Of a stretch of DNA of 64,000 nucleotides, positions 54,590 through 63,761 are shown in pieces. Within the stretch, counting starts at the first letter, position 1. Every line of letters starts with the position of its first letter. The DNA lies in assembly GCF_002979475.1 (NCBI RefSeq), contig NZ_PCOY01000003.1:186001-250000 (forward strand), given 5' to 3'. The stretch comes from Microbacterium sp. MYb62. Lineage in GTDB: Bacteria > Actinomycetota > Actinomycetes > Actinomycetales > Microbacteriaceae. A model generated the notes under the pieces. The model was given only the letters and a program-made list of their open reading frames with translations, did no database searches and had not been told where the DNA came from. Position numbers and translations under genes: made by a program.

Positions 54590-54605
54590 TACTACTCCGG
54601 TGGTA
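54590..54605. promoter_or_regulatory. operator-like palindrome upstream of the antitoxin
   Basis: TACTAC-TCCG-GTGGTA is an imperfect palindrome (five of six pairs) just upstream of the antitoxin ATG and overlapping the serine-hydrolase stop; a GGTA/TACC dyad follows at 54602-54619. This is the usual place for autoregulation. Confidence 0.4.
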
Positions 54606-55728
54606 CCGATATTGCTACCGCAGCGATTCGCTGCGCATCCCCGAACAGCCCCATGATCTCCGGCCCCATCTCGACCTGGCTCAGCACGATCCCGAATGAG
54701 CCGTCGGGGTCGATCCAGAAGTCGGTGCCCTGCCCGCCCGACCAGCCGTAGCGTCCGGCGCTCTCCCCGTCGGTCTGCACCGCGACGCCGAAGCCCCACC
54801 CCGTGCCGCCCCAGAACCCCGGGAAGAAGCTGTCCTCGGTCTTCGCACTCGCCGGCACCTGATCGGAGCGCATCAGCGCGAGCATCCCGGGGTCGACGAC
54901 GACCTCACCATCATGCCGCCCACCAGCCGCGAGCATCCCGGCGAACGCGGCATAGTCGGCGGCGGTCGACACGAGCTCCGAGTGGCTGAGATCGAACGGC
55001 GCCGGGGCGAGCGAGAACCCGCCGGCAGCCGGCTCGACCTCCACCAGACTCCCGTCCTCACCATGCCGATATGCCGCAGGGAGCCGGTGCGCCTGATCGG
55101 CGGGAACCGTGTACCCGGTGTCGACCATGCCGAGCGGCCCGAAGAGGTCGCGTCGCAGGTGCTCCTCCAGCGAGCCGTCGACCACCCGTGAGAGCAGGAT
55201 TCCGAGGATTCCGAAAGAGTGGTGGTAGCGCCATCCGGTTCCGGGTTCGAACGCGAGCGGCAGCGCGGCGAGCGCGTCCAGCCACTCCTGAGCCCCCATC
55301 GCGACCGGCTCCTGTCCCGCGGCCGTCCGGTTCGCGATCATCGCCTCCGCCAGCGGCGACGGGACGACCTGCACGCCGTACCCGGAGGTGTTGGTGAGCA
55401 GGTGCCGCAGCGTGATCGGCGTCGTCGCGGTCTCGACGTCGTCGAGCGCGGCATCCGGCGAGCGCAGCACCCGGCGGTCGGCGAGCTCGGGCAGCCACCT
55501 CTCCACGGGATCGTCAAGACCGAGGCGGCCGTCCTGCACGAGCCTCAGTGCCGCGACCGCGAGGATCGGCTTGGTCATCGACTGGATGCGCACGATCGCA
55601 TCGGCCGGCAGGTCGCCGGACGTGACGACCTCGACCCTCCCGCCTGGAGCGCCGCGCACTCCGACGATGCCTGGTGCGGTGCCCCGCGCGACGTGGTCAT
55701 CCAGGATCTGCGGGAGCGTGGGGGTCAT
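54592..55728 (-). CDS. beta-lactamase-like serine hydrolase
   Basis: This 378-residue protein belongs to the beta-lactamase/class C penicillin-binding family of serine hydrolases: SMTK (about 49-52) is the SxxK active-site motif, YHHS fills the Tyr motif, and SGGQGTDF near 341 is the third element (GGQGT in place of KTG). No signal peptide is visible, so it is probably a cytoplasmic esterase or peptidase, not a resistance enzyme. ATG at 55728. Stop TAG at 54592-54594, unusual here where TGA dominates. Confidence 0.88.
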   Translation of the reverse strand: MTPTLPQILDDHVARGTAPGIVGVRGAPGGRVEVVTSGDLPADAIVRIQSMTKPILAVAALRLVQDGRLGLDDPVERWLPELADRRVLRSPDAALDDVETATTPITLRHLLTNTSGYGVQVVPSPLAEAMIANRTAAGQEPVAMGAQEWLDALAALPLAFEPGTGWRYHHSFGILGILLSRVVDGSLEEHLRRDLFGPLGMVDTGYTVPADQAHRLPAAYRHGEDGSLVEVEPAAGGFSLAPAPFDLSHSELVSTAADYAAFAGMLAAGGRHDGEVVVDPGMLALMRSDQVPASAKTEDSFFPGFWGGTGWGFGVAVQTDGESAGRYGWSGGQGTDFWIDPDGSFGIVLSQVEMGPEIMGLFGDAQRIAAVAISVPPE

Positions 55729-55791
55729 GCCCTCGATTCAACCGGGCGGCCGCCCCGCTGTCCATGCCCGATGGCGATCGGGCAGAGACGA

Positions 55792-55825
55792 GAGGAGGCC
55801 CCGGATATGCATCCGCGGCCTCCTC
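55792..55825 (-). terminator. strong hairpin after the acyl-CoA dehydrogenase gene
   Basis: A 15-base inverted repeat with one mismatch and a 4-base loop (55792-55806 and 55811-55825) lies 12 bases past the acyl-CoA dehydrogenase stop. Confidence 0.8.
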
Positions 55826-55837
55826 GAGAGCAGAGCG

Positions 55838-57001
55838 TCAGCGCTTGCCGACGATCTGACGGCCGACGAGATCGCGCATGATCTCGTTCGTGCCGCCGTA
55901 GATGCGGTGCACCCGAGCGTCGGTGAAGGCGCGGGCGATCGGGTACTCCATGATGTAGCCGTAGCCGCCGTGCAGCTGCACGCCGGTGTCGAGCACCTCC
56001 CACTCACGCTCGGTCGCCCAGAACTTGACCTTCGCGGCGTCTTCGGCGGTGAGCGTGCTGTTCTTGTAGGCCAGCAGCGCGCGGTCGATGTACGCCCACA
56101 TCGCATCGGTGGTCGCCGCCATGTCGGCGAGCCGGAAGCGGGTGTTCTGGAAGTCGGCGATGCGCTCGCCGAACGCCTCGCGGTCCTTCGTGTAGGCGAC
56201 GGTCCAGTCGAGAGCGGCCTGGGCCGCTGCGGCCGCGGCGACGCCGATCGAGAGACGCTCGAGCGGCAGGTTCAGCATCAGCTGGATGAAGCCCTGACCC
56301 TCCTTGCCGCTGATGAGGTTCTCGTCGGGGACGAACACGTCGGTGAAGCTGAGCTCAGCGGTGTCCCAGCCGTGGAAGCCCATCTTGCTGAGCTTCTTGC
56401 CCTGATCGAAGCCCTCCATGCCCTTCTCGACGAGCAGCAGGCTGAACGCGTCTGGACGGTTGCCCTCACCGGTCTTGACGAAGGTCACGACGACGTCGGC
56501 CGTCGTGCCCGAGGAGATGAACGTCTTCGCGCCGTTGAGGATGTAGCCGCCGTCGACCTTCTTGGCGTTCGTCTTGATGCCACGCAGATCCGAACCCGCA
56601 CCGGGGTCGGTCATGGCGAGCGCGCCGAGCACTTCACCGGTGGCCATACGAGGCAGCCACTTCTCCTTCTGCTCCTGCGTTCCCATGTGCACGAGGTAGG
56701 GCACGGCCAGGTCGTCCTGGATGCCGAAGGCACCGGCCAGCGAACCCGCGCCGGAGGCGATGACCTCTTCCATCACGATCGTGCGGAAGCGGTAGTCCTG
56801 CAGCATCCCGGCGCCGCCGAACTCCTCGGGGACCGACAGTCCGATCAGACCCGCCTCGCCGGCCGCCAGCATGGTCGCCCGGTCGATCTCACCCGCGGCA
56901 TCCCACCGCTCGATCGCCTCGTTGTTCACGTGGCGCTTGACGAAGTCCTTGACCAGGTCCCGGAATGCCTCGTGATCCTCGTCGTAGATGTCGCGTTCCA
57001 T
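55838..57001 (-). CDS. acyl-CoA dehydrogenase
   Basis: This 387-residue flavoenzyme has the standard length and domains: helical N-part, flavin/substrate middle block (ALAMTDPGAGSDLRGIKTNAK, then FISSG), and a C-part ending in QLHGGYGYIMEYPIARAFTDARVHRIYGGTNEI, where GGTNEI holds the usual flavin and catalytic region. It oxidises a short- to medium-chain acyl-CoA in beta-oxidation or branched-chain acid breakdown; which one is unclear. The ATG at 57001 has AGGAGG six bases upstream. Confidence 0.95.
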   Translation of the reverse strand: MERDIYDEDHEAFRDLVKDFVKRHVNNEAIERWDAAGEIDRATMLAAGEAGLIGLSVPEEFGGAGMLQDYRFRTIVMEEVIASGAGSLAGAFGIQDDLAVPYLVHMGTQEQKEKWLPRMATGEVLGALAMTDPGAGSDLRGIKTNAKKVDGGYILNGAKTFISSGTTADVVVTFVKTGEGNRPDAFSLLLVEKGMEGFDQGKKLSKMGFHGWDTAELSFTDVFVPDENLISGKEGQGFIQLMLNLPLERLSIGVAAAAAAQAALDWTVAYTKDREAFGERIADFQNTRFRLADMAATTDAMWAYIDRALLAYKNSTLTAEDAAKVKFWATEREWEVLDTGVQLHGGYGYIMEYPIARAFTDARVHRIYGGTNEIMRDLVGRQIVGKR

Positions 57002-57153
57002 GCCGTCCTCCTGAACGTCTCATGCATCGTTGCTCCGGCGATTCTACGTCGCGGGGAGGGTGTGGGACAGGACGTTGTGAGAATGCATCCCATAAACCGT
57101 GACACTCGGTACCGCGATTGTCGGATGCCGCAACCGCGTCCGTCGACGCGCGC

Positions 57154-58083
57154 TCAGTGCCCGTAATCCGGGGCCGCCGGGAGCCCGAAGAACTCCTCGA
57201 GCGTGTGGTAGCCGCCCTCACGATAGGCCGCGGCGAGGTCGACGCCGACGTAGCGAAGATGCCACGGCTCCGGGGCATAGCCGGTGACCGGAGTGCCGAC
57301 CTGTTCGTAGCGCACGATGAATCCGTACTCCCACGCGTGCTCCGCGACCCAGTCGCTCTGCGCCGTCCCGCCGAAGCCGTCGAGCCCCCCACACGCACGC
57401 GCGCACGCGACCACGTCGAGCGCGAGACCGGTCTGATGCTCGCTGTGTCCGGGCCGCGCCGAACCGGCATCCGCATCGGCCTGCCCCTGGGAGCGCACAT
57501 GCGAGTCGTACGTCGTCACCTGCAGCCCATAGGAACGGTAGCCGTTGTTCGCCCCGATCCTGCCGACGCCTTCGGCCGCCGCCACCTCGGCCATCCGCCC
57601 GACCGCAGCAGCGACATCGGAGCGCACCCGTCCGGACGGCGTCGTCATCTGCAACGGCACCGAAGCGAGATCGGCGGGCTCGTAGTCCGGCGGATTCAGC
57701 GGCAGCGACTTGTTCACCACGACCCAGACACGCGTCGGATCGCTGAGGGAGATGCACGGAGCATTGCCTGCGACGACCGCCTCGCGGAACGCCGCGCCAC
57801 CCCCGAAGCCGGCGATCGTCGCCGCGTCGTCGCCGTTCGCGATCGCCTGCTGGACGGACGGATCGGCGCACGGATCGGCCGCGGTGGTCGCCCCGACGTG
57901 CACGGAGGGCACCTGCATCACGGCCACCGGCTCCGGCATCGCGTCGGCTCCGGAGGGCGCCGACGGCGCGGACCCGATCGAGAACAGGATCCCGATCGCG
58001 GTCACGGCGACGCCGATCGGCAATGCGGGTCCGCGGATCGGGGATCGCGGAGCCGCATGCTGAGCGTGCGGCAGGAAGTGCAT
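57154..58083 (-). CDS. VanY-type D-alanyl-D-alanine carboxypeptidase
   Basis: This 309-residue protein is a zinc LAS peptidase: SEHQTGLALD (His216, Asp223) and EPWHLRYVG (Glu272, His275) are the metal and catalytic residues. One N-terminal hydrophobic stretch (about 20-37) acts as signal or anchor; a Cys-containing region (71-110) precedes the catalytic domain. It should trim cell-wall peptides outside the cell. Most such proteins are housekeeping enzymes, not resistance genes. The ATG at 58083 faces the divergent radical SAM gene. Confidence 0.92.
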   Translation of the reverse strand: MHFLPHAQHAAPRSPIRGPALPIGVAVTAIGILFSIGSAPSAPSGADAMPEPVAVMQVPSVHVGATTAADPCADPSVQQAIANGDDAATIAGFGGGAAFREAVVAGNAPCISLSDPTRVWVVVNKSLPLNPPDYEPADLASVPLQMTTPSGRVRSDVAAAVGRMAEVAAAEGVGRIGANNGYRSYGLQVTTYDSHVRSQGQADADAGSARPGHSEHQTGLALDVVACARACGGLDGFGGTAQSDWVAEHAWEYGFIVRYEQVGTPVTGYAPEPWHLRYVGVDLAAAYREGGYHTLEEFFGLPAAPDYGH

Positions 58084-58157
58084 TGATCCATCCTCTCATT
58101 CGAAGAAACGTCGCAGAGTCGCTTGCGCTAAGTTCGTCTTTCTGTTCGAATTGTCAG

Positions 58158-59249
58158 ATGAGATGGCAGGGGCAGAAGCTCGGAGAGACGGATGCGGCGG
58201 CGCTGCCCGGCCTCGAAGACCGGTCGAGCGTACTGCGCTCGGTGACGACTCCCGAGTTCGCGGGGATGACGTTCCACGAGGTGCTGTCGAAGTCGGCCCT
58301 GAATCATGTGCCCGGTGCGTCGCGCATGCCGTTCGCATGGACGATCAACCCTTATCGCGGATGTTCACATGCCTGCGTGTACTGCTTCGCCCGCGGCACG
58401 CACGAGTACCTCGACCTCGACGGCGGGTCCGACTTCGACTCGCAGATCGTGGTGAAGGTGAACGTCGTCGACGTGCTCGCACGCGAACTGCGCAAGGGCA
58501 GCTGGGAGCACGAGACCGTGGCCCTGGGAACCAACACCGATCCCTACCAGCGCGCGGAGGGGCGCTACAAACTCATGCCCGGCATCATCGAGACGCTCGC
58601 AGCATCCGGCACCCCGATCTCGATCCTCACGAAGGGCACGCTGATCCGCCGAGACATCCCGCTGCTCGTGAAGGCCGCGAAGCGGGTGCCGATCGATGTG
58701 CAGATGTCGATCGCGATGTACGACGACGACCTGCAGAAGGCCATCGAGCCGGGAGCCCCGACGACGCAGGCCCGGCTCGACACCGTGCGTGCACTGGCCG
58801 ATGCCGGATTCCCCGTGACGGTTTTCCTCATGCCGATCATGCCGCACATGACCGACTCGCTCGCCGCGATCGACAGCGCCCTCGTGCGCATCAAAGAGGC
58901 GGGGGCGCGCAACGTCATCTACGGAGCCCTGCACCTGCGACCGGGTGTGAAGCCGTGGTTCTTCCAATGGCTCGACGCGAATCGCCCCGACCTCGTCTCG
59001 TCGTACCGGGGGCTGTATCCGGGGGCTTCGGCCGAGGCACCCAAGGGGTACCGACAGTGGCTCGCCAAGCGGACCCGCCCACTCATCCGCATGCACGGAC
59101 TCGACGGCCGCCACGAAGACGACTACTCCCGCCGCGGGTTCCGACCGGGGCAGGGCCACGTGCAGACGAGTGCGGCCGCCGCGGCAGCGGTGCGCTTCAC
59201 GCCCAGCGCCCGAGCCGACGCTTCGGCTGCGCAGCCGATGCTCTTCTGA
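58158..59249 (+). CDS. radical SAM protein, Rv2578c/SplB-like
   Basis: This 363-residue protein has a radical SAM cluster motif C-x3-C-x2-C at Cys69, Cys73 and Cys76 (RGCSHACVYCFARG), NPYRGC before it, and the TNTDPYQ and ILTKGTLIRRD stretches of the Rv2578c group, distantly related to spore photoproduct lyase. The family's substrate is unknown; DNA repair is often proposed. The ATG at 58158 (MRWQGQ) is the conserved family start. The upstream gap has a half SOS-like site. Confidence 0.9.
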   Translation: MRWQGQKLGETDAAALPGLEDRSSVLRSVTTPEFAGMTFHEVLSKSALNHVPGASRMPFAWTINPYRGCSHACVYCFARGTHEYLDLDGGSDFDSQIVVKVNVVDVLARELRKGSWEHETVALGTNTDPYQRAEGRYKLMPGIIETLAASGTPISILTKGTLIRRDIPLLVKAAKRVPIDVQMSIAMYDDDLQKAIEPGAPTTQARLDTVRALADAGFPVTVFLMPIMPHMTDSLAAIDSALVRIKEAGARNVIYGALHLRPGVKPWFFQWLDANRPDLVSSYRGLYPGASAEAPKGYRQWLAKRTRPLIRMHGLDGRHEDDYSRRGFRPGQGHVQTSAAAAAAVRFTPSARADASAAQPMLF

Positions 59250-59295
59250 CCCGGCGGTCGGGCTCCCCTCCCGCAGCCGCGTAGGCTCGAGGATC

Positions 59296-59835
59296 ATGGC
59301 GATCGGTTCGACAGTCCACACATTCGAGGTGCAGCTCGCTGACACCGATCGCGGCGTCTACGAGGACTATTCGCTGCGCGTGGCGCGGCATCCGTCCGAG
59401 ACCGATGCCTACATGCTCACCCGCGTGCTCGCCTACGGGCTCGAGTTCGCCGAAGGCATCACGTTCGGCGGCAGCATCTCGTCGACCGAGGAGCCGGCGG
59501 TGCTGGTGCGCGACCTCACCGGTCTGATCACGGCCTGGGTCGAGATCGGGGCGCCCGATGCGGAGCGGCTCCATTACGGCAGCCGCCTCGCCGAGCGCAC
59601 GGTGGTCTACACCCACCGCGACCCCGCCAAGGTCATGGCGCAGTGGGCGGACAAGCGCATCCACCGTCGCGAGGACATCCGCGTCTACAGCTTCGACCCC
59701 GGGTTCATCGACACCGCGGCCGCCCTGATCGAGCGTCGCAACACGATGACCCTCACCGTGACCGAGAGCGTGATCTACCTCGACCTCAACGGCACCAACC
59801 TGACTTCCGCCGTGCACGTGCACGAGTTGGCCTGA
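59296..59835 (+). CDS. YaeQ family protein
   Basis: This 179-residue protein matches YaeQ: TVHTFEVQLADTDRGVYEDYSLRVARHPSET at the N-terminus, AYGLEFAEGITFG and the C-terminal IYLDLNGTNLTS. YaeQ has a PD-(D/E)XK-like fold and no firm function. ATG at 59296, 46 bases after the radical SAM gene in the same direction; a longer in-frame reading starts inside that gene and is rejected. Confidence 0.92.
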   Translation: MAIGSTVHTFEVQLADTDRGVYEDYSLRVARHPSETDAYMLTRVLAYGLEFAEGITFGGSISSTEEPAVLVRDLTGLITAWVEIGAPDAERLHYGSRLAERTVVYTHRDPAKVMAQWADKRIHRREDIRVYSFDPGFIDTAAALIERRNTMTLTVTESVIYLDLNGTNLTSAVHVHELA

Positions 59836-59843
59836 CCCCACCG

Positions 59844-60497
59844 TCAGCCGCCCACAAGCCCCTGCTCGTACGCCGCGATCACGAGCTGCGCCCGGTCCCG
59901 AGCAGCGAGCTTCGACAGCAGACTGCCGATGTGGGTCTTCACCGTCGCCATCGAGATCGTGAGCGCCACGGCGATCTCGGAATTCGCGAGGCCCCGACCG
60001 ACGAGGGTGAGCACCTCGGTCTCCCTCGCCGTGAGTACCGCGAGCGGGCGGCCCGCCGGTCGATTCGCGCCATCCAGGAAGTGCTCGACGAGACGGACGA
60101 GGATGCTCGGCGCGAACAGCGACTCCCCCTCGTGCGTACGGCGGATCGCCTCGACCAGCTGCTCGGGACGCACGTCCTTGAGCAGGAATCCGCTGGCTCC
60201 CGCGCGCAGGGCGCCGTCGACGTACTCGTCGAGCTCCAGCATGCTGAGCACGAGGACGCGTGTGCTCGGGAGGGTCGTCGTGATGGCACGCGTCGCACTG
60301 ATGCCGTCGAGCCCCGGCATCCGGATGTCCATCAGCACGACATCCGGCCTGATGGCACGGGCCAGCTCGACCGCCCCCGCGCCGTCAGCGGCCTCGCCGA
60401 CCACCGCGAGCCCATCGGCGCCCGCGATGATCAGCGCGAGGCTGTGTCGCAGGAGAGCCTGATCGTCCGCGATCAACACGCGAATGCCGTCGCTCAT
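59844..60497 (-). CDS. NarL/LuxR-type response regulator
   Basis: This 217-residue protein has a receiver domain (Asp11-Asp12 pocket, phosphorylated Asp57 in LMDIRMPG, Lys near 108) and a C-terminal LuxR helix-turn-helix (about 150-210; LTARETEVLTLVGRGLANSEIA, MATVKTHIGSLLSKL). It pairs with the kinase whose stop overlaps its ATG, and likely controls the divergent ABC exporter genes. Confidence 0.94.
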   Translation of the reverse strand: MSDGIRVLIADDQALLRHSLALIIAGADGLAVVGEAADGAGAVELARAIRPDVVLMDIRMPGLDGISATRAITTTLPSTRVLVLSMLELDEYVDGALRAGASGFLLKDVRPEQLVEAIRRTHEGESLFAPSILVRLVEHFLDGANRPAGRPLAVLTARETEVLTLVGRGLANSEIAVALTISMATVKTHIGSLLSKLAARDRAQLVIAAYEQGLVGG

Positions 60498-61354
60498 GAC
60501 CCCGCCCCGAGCGGGACGCGCGCCTCGACCCGGAAGCCCGCGCCCAACTGCTCACCCCTCAGTGTTCCTCCGAGCGCGTGCACACGCTCCCGCGCACCCT
60601 GCAGGCCGTGGCCCGCTCCGGGCTGCGGCACCCATCCCGTGGCAGGACCCTCGTCGACGATGATCACGCGGACGTCGTCTGCGTCCCGCTCGACCACCAC
60701 GACCGCCGGCACGGGGCCGGCGTGACGACCGATGTTCGACAGCGCCTCGCGGATCGTGGCGCAGACCGCTGCCTGCACGGCGAGGGGCACCTCGCCCAGA
60801 TCGTCCACCCGCAGAGACGTGCGCACGCCGAATGCCTCGGCGGCGGCGACGATCCCCGGCACATCGGCGAGACGCGCCGGCGGATGCAGGGGGACCTCGT
60901 CTCCCGGCTCGCGCAGCACGGTCAACATACGCCGCAGCTCGGACATCGCGGAACGTCCGGCCTCCTCGATGTCGACCAGCGCGCTTCGGCGCTCGGCATC
61001 TCCTGCGGTGCCGGTGAGCCCGGCGACCGCGGCCGCACGCATCGTGATCAATCCGAGCCCGTGCGATGCGAGATCGTGCAGCTCGCGGGCGATCCGGAGC
61101 CGCTCCTGCTGCGCGGCCCGGTCCGCCGCCCACTCCGTGAGGCTGCGTTCGTACTCCCGACGTTGCCGCTGCGACCTCACCGTCGCCCAGCCGAGCACGC
61201 CCAGCACGACGGCCCCCGCACACGCCAGCACGACCGTGAGGCTCTGCGGCCCGTCGAGTCCGAGCATGCTCAACAGCACCACCAGCAGCGCGATCATCCC
61301 CGCGGCGGCGATCCACGTGCGCGAACGCCAGGTCGGGCGGGGCGAAGCATCCAT
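60494..61354 (-). CDS. NarL-partner sensor histidine kinase (HisKA_3)
   Basis: This 286-residue kinase has two membrane helices (about 13-33 and 39-58) with almost no outer loop, a HisKA_3 domain (RIARELHDLASHGLGLI, His93) and an HATPase domain (REALSNIGRHAG, GHGLQGARERV). Short sensors of this type usually respond to membrane or antibiotic stress. ATG 61354 is chosen; an ATG six codons earlier is possible. Confidence 0.92.
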   Translation of the reverse strand: MDASPRPTWRSRTWIAAAGMIALLVVLLSMLGLDGPQSLTVVLACAGAVVLGVLGWATVRSQRQRREYERSLTEWAADRAAQQERLRIARELHDLASHGLGLITMRAAAVAGLTGTAGDAERRSALVDIEEAGRSAMSELRRMLTVLREPGDEVPLHPPARLADVPGIVAAAEAFGVRTSLRVDDLGEVPLAVQAAVCATIREALSNIGRHAGPVPAVVVVERDADDVRVIIVDEGPATGWVPQPGAGHGLQGARERVHALGGTLRGEQLGAGFRVEARVPLGAGS

Positions 61355-61485
61355 CCGCCTGAGTCTAGGCATCCGCGCCCCGGCGCACATCAGACCACGG
61401 GCTGAGGGACTCGGGGCGGAGGGCCCTACCGGGTTCCCTCCTGAGGACCGATGCCCCGCACGCTCCGGACGGCTGGGATCGAGGG

Positions 61486-62217
61486 ATGCTGAAGATCGAA
61501 TCACTCACGAAACGGCGGGGCGCCCGCACCGTGCTCGACGCCGTCGCCTTCGAGGCGCGGCCAGGGCGCGTGACGGCCTTCCTCGGCGCGAACGGAGCGG
61601 GGAAGTCGTCGACCCTGCGCATCCTTCTTGGACTCGACCGCCCGTCAGGAGGGCGTGCGCTGATCGACGGCCGCCCCTACCGCGAACTGCGCGATCCCCT
61701 GCGCACCGCGGGGGCGATGCTCGACGGTTCCGGCGCGCACCGCTCACGTACGGCCCGCGGCCACCTGGGCTGGATCGCCACGGCGGGCAGCATCGCACGC
61801 CATCGCGTCGACGAGGTGCTCGAACAGGTCGGGCTGGCCGACGCCGCGCGCACGAAGGTGGGCCGCCTGTCGCTCGGGATGGGGCAGCGGCTGGGCCTCG
61901 GGGCCGCGCTTCTGGGCGCGCCGCCGACGCTGATCCTCGACGAGCCGGTGAACGGGCTCGACCCCGAGGGCATCCGGTGGATGCGGCAGCTGCTGCGCGG
62001 TCAGGCGGATGCCGGAGGGACCGTGCTCCTCTCGAGCCACCTCATGGGAGAGGTCGCCGGAGTCGCCGACGACCTCGTCGTGATCGCCCAGGGCAGGATC
62101 GTCGCCACCGGCACCGTGGATGAGATCACGCACGGCCATGCGGACCTCGAAGCGGCGTTCTTCGCCCTGACGCGCGGAGACGGCTCCACCCCGGCGGACG
62201 GCGGGCAGACCCGATGA
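61486..62217 (+). CDS. ABC transporter ATP-binding protein
   Basis: This 243-residue ATPase has Walker A GANGAGKSS (about 34-42), signature LSLGMGQRLGLG and Walker B LILDEPVNGLDPEG, as in bacitracin/lantibiotic or ABC-2 type exporters. It is divergent from the two-component genes and precedes two membrane subunits with overlapping starts. ATG at 61486. Substrate unknown. Confidence 0.93.
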   Translation: MLKIESLTKRRGARTVLDAVAFEARPGRVTAFLGANGAGKSSTLRILLGLDRPSGGRALIDGRPYRELRDPLRTAGAMLDGSGAHRSRTARGHLGWIATAGSIARHRVDEVLEQVGLADAARTKVGRLSLGMGQRLGLGAALLGAPPTLILDEPVNGLDPEGIRWMRQLLRGQADAGGTVLLSSHLMGEVAGVADDLVVIAQGRIVATGTVDEITHGHADLEAAFFALTRGDGSTPADGGQTR

Positions 62218-63008
62218 GGTTCCTCCGAGCCACCGCCGCCGAGACGGGCAAGATCCTCACCCTCCCTGGCGTGTGGGCGGGGATCATCGCGAGCGTCCTC
62301 GGCACCGTCGCGATCACGGTGCTGAATGCGATGCAGGCCGCATCCGCCCTCGACGAAGGAGAGGCCGACATCTTCGGCCCTATCTCGGTGTTCGAGACCG
62401 CGTTCGCCGCCGCACCGCTGGGCACGATCGGCGCGATCGTCGTGGGCGTGCTCGCCGTCAGCAGCGAGTACGCCCCGAACAGCCCGGACGCGGGAGGGTC
62501 GCGTCAGATCGCCAGCACTCTCGTCGCGATCCCCGGGCGTATCAGGATCGTCCTGGCGAAGACCACCGCCGTGGTGGCGATCACGATCCTCACGGCTTTC
62601 GTGGCCTTCCCCTCGTGCCTCGCTGTCGCGCAGCTGCTCCTCGGCGACCGTGCGCCGGAGTCCGTCGACGGCGAGCAGGCGCTCTGGCGCCTCGCCGGTG
62701 CCACGATCTACTGGACGCTCACCGCCCTCTTGGCACTCGGGATCACCCTGATCACCCGCAGCGCCGCGCTCCCGCTGATCATCCTCATCCTGAACAGCTC
62801 CGTCGTCTCGATCTCCCTCCTCCTCACCAAAGTGACCTCGCTCGCGCACTGGCTTCCCGACATGGCCGGACGCAATCTGTTCGGATTCGACGCGGAGCTG
62901 GTCCTCCCCGGAGGGCTCGACGCCGTGACGGGCGGGCTCGTCATGGCCGCATGGGCGGCGGCCTCCGTCGTCGCGGGAGCCATCGTCTTCGCGCGGAGAG
63001 ATGCCTGA
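62214..63008 (+). CDS. ABC-2 type permease, first
   Basis: This 264-residue protein has about six membrane helices and the ABC-2 layout (ETGKILTLPGVWAG start, YAPNS and QIASTLVAIPGRIRI coupling region). It partners the ATPase, overlapping its stop (ATGA), and the second permease, with a one-base overlap (TGATG). Confidence 0.88.
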   Translation: MRFLRATAAETGKILTLPGVWAGIIASVLGTVAITVLNAMQAASALDEGEADIFGPISVFETAFAAAPLGTIGAIVVGVLAVSSEYAPNSPDAGGSRQIASTLVAIPGRIRIVLAKTTAVVAITILTAFVAFPSCLAVAQLLLGDRAPESVDGEQALWRLAGATIYWTLTALLALGITLITRSAALPLIILILNSSVVSISLLLTKVTSLAHWLPDMAGRNLFGFDAELVLPGGLDAVTGGLVMAAWAAASVVAGAIVFARRDA

Positions 63009-63730
63009 TGACGCGGGCGTGGAGAGCCGAGCTCTCGAAGCTGCGCACGCTTCCCCTCACTGCATATGCCGCTGGAGGCATGGTGACTCTCGGTGCGGTC
63101 CTTGCGCTGGCTTTCGCGGCGCTCCACGCGGACGGAGGGGGTGTGGTGTCTCCCGTCGCCGCCGCACTCGACACCGTGCCCTACGTCCAGGCGGGCGCGA
63201 TCCTGCTCGGGGTGCTGCCCGTGTCGCAGGAGTACGCAGGACGACAGCTCAGCACGACGCTCACGGCGGTTCCGCATCGTCTGCGGGTCGTCGTCGCGAA
63301 GACGTTCGCTGCCGTGGTGGTGCTCGCCCTCGCCGCGGTGGCGACCGTCGCCGCCGCCTGGCTCGTCGCCGAGGCGACCCTCCGCGCCACGGACATGCGC
63401 GCCGCCGCGGTGGTGACGGAAGATCTGAGCCGACTCGGCGGCGCGGCCCTCTACCTCGTGCTGATCGGGCTGCTCGCCCATGCCGTGACGCTCGTGCTCC
63501 GACACCTGGTCGCAGCCCTGGTGTCGATGCTCGTGCTGGTGTTCATCCTGCCGTTCGCAGTCACCGCGCTCGGGGAGCACACCCGATGGCTGCCCACCCG
63601 CGCCGGGGTGCAGCTGTTCGCGCACGACGATGCGGTCCTCACGGCTGTCACCGGCGGCCTCGTGCTGCTCGGCTGGGCGGCCGTGATCGGCGCCGCCGGT
63701 GCGGTGCGCTTCGCACGCTCCGACGCCTGA
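63008..63730 (+). CDS. ABC-2 type permease, second
   Basis: This 240-residue protein has about six helices and is homologous to the first permease (RAELSKLRTLPLTAYAAG, QEYAGRQLSTTLTAVPHRLRV). The two may form a heterodimer with the ATPase. ATG 63008 shares its A with the previous TGA. Confidence 0.88.
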   Translation: MTRAWRAELSKLRTLPLTAYAAGGMVTLGAVLALAFAALHADGGGVVSPVAAALDTVPYVQAGAILLGVLPVSQEYAGRQLSTTLTAVPHRLRVVVAKTFAAVVVLALAAVATVAAAWLVAEATLRATDMRAAAVVTEDLSRLGGAALYLVLIGLLAHAVTLVLRHLVAALVSMLVLVFILPFAVTALGEHTRWLPTRAGVQLFAHDDAVLTAVTGGLVLLGWAAVIGAAGAVRFARSDA

Positions 63731-63761
63731 CCCCACTCCTCCTCTCATCCCCCCCACCGCC

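Noticed and set aside
54592..55728. Antibiotic-resistance beta-lactamase
   Set aside because: It has the general serine-hydrolase motifs but no signal peptide and a GGQGT third motif; the broad esterase/peptidase family fits better.
57154..58083. Vancomycin resistance locus (VanY)
   Set aside because: No vanH, vanA, vanX or vanRS genes accompany it; stand-alone VanY-type carboxypeptidases are common wall enzymes.
61418..61441. GGAGGG/CCCTCC dyad in the two-component/ABC divergent gap
   Set aside because: Only six pairs with a 12-base loop; noted as a possible regulator site but too weak to list.
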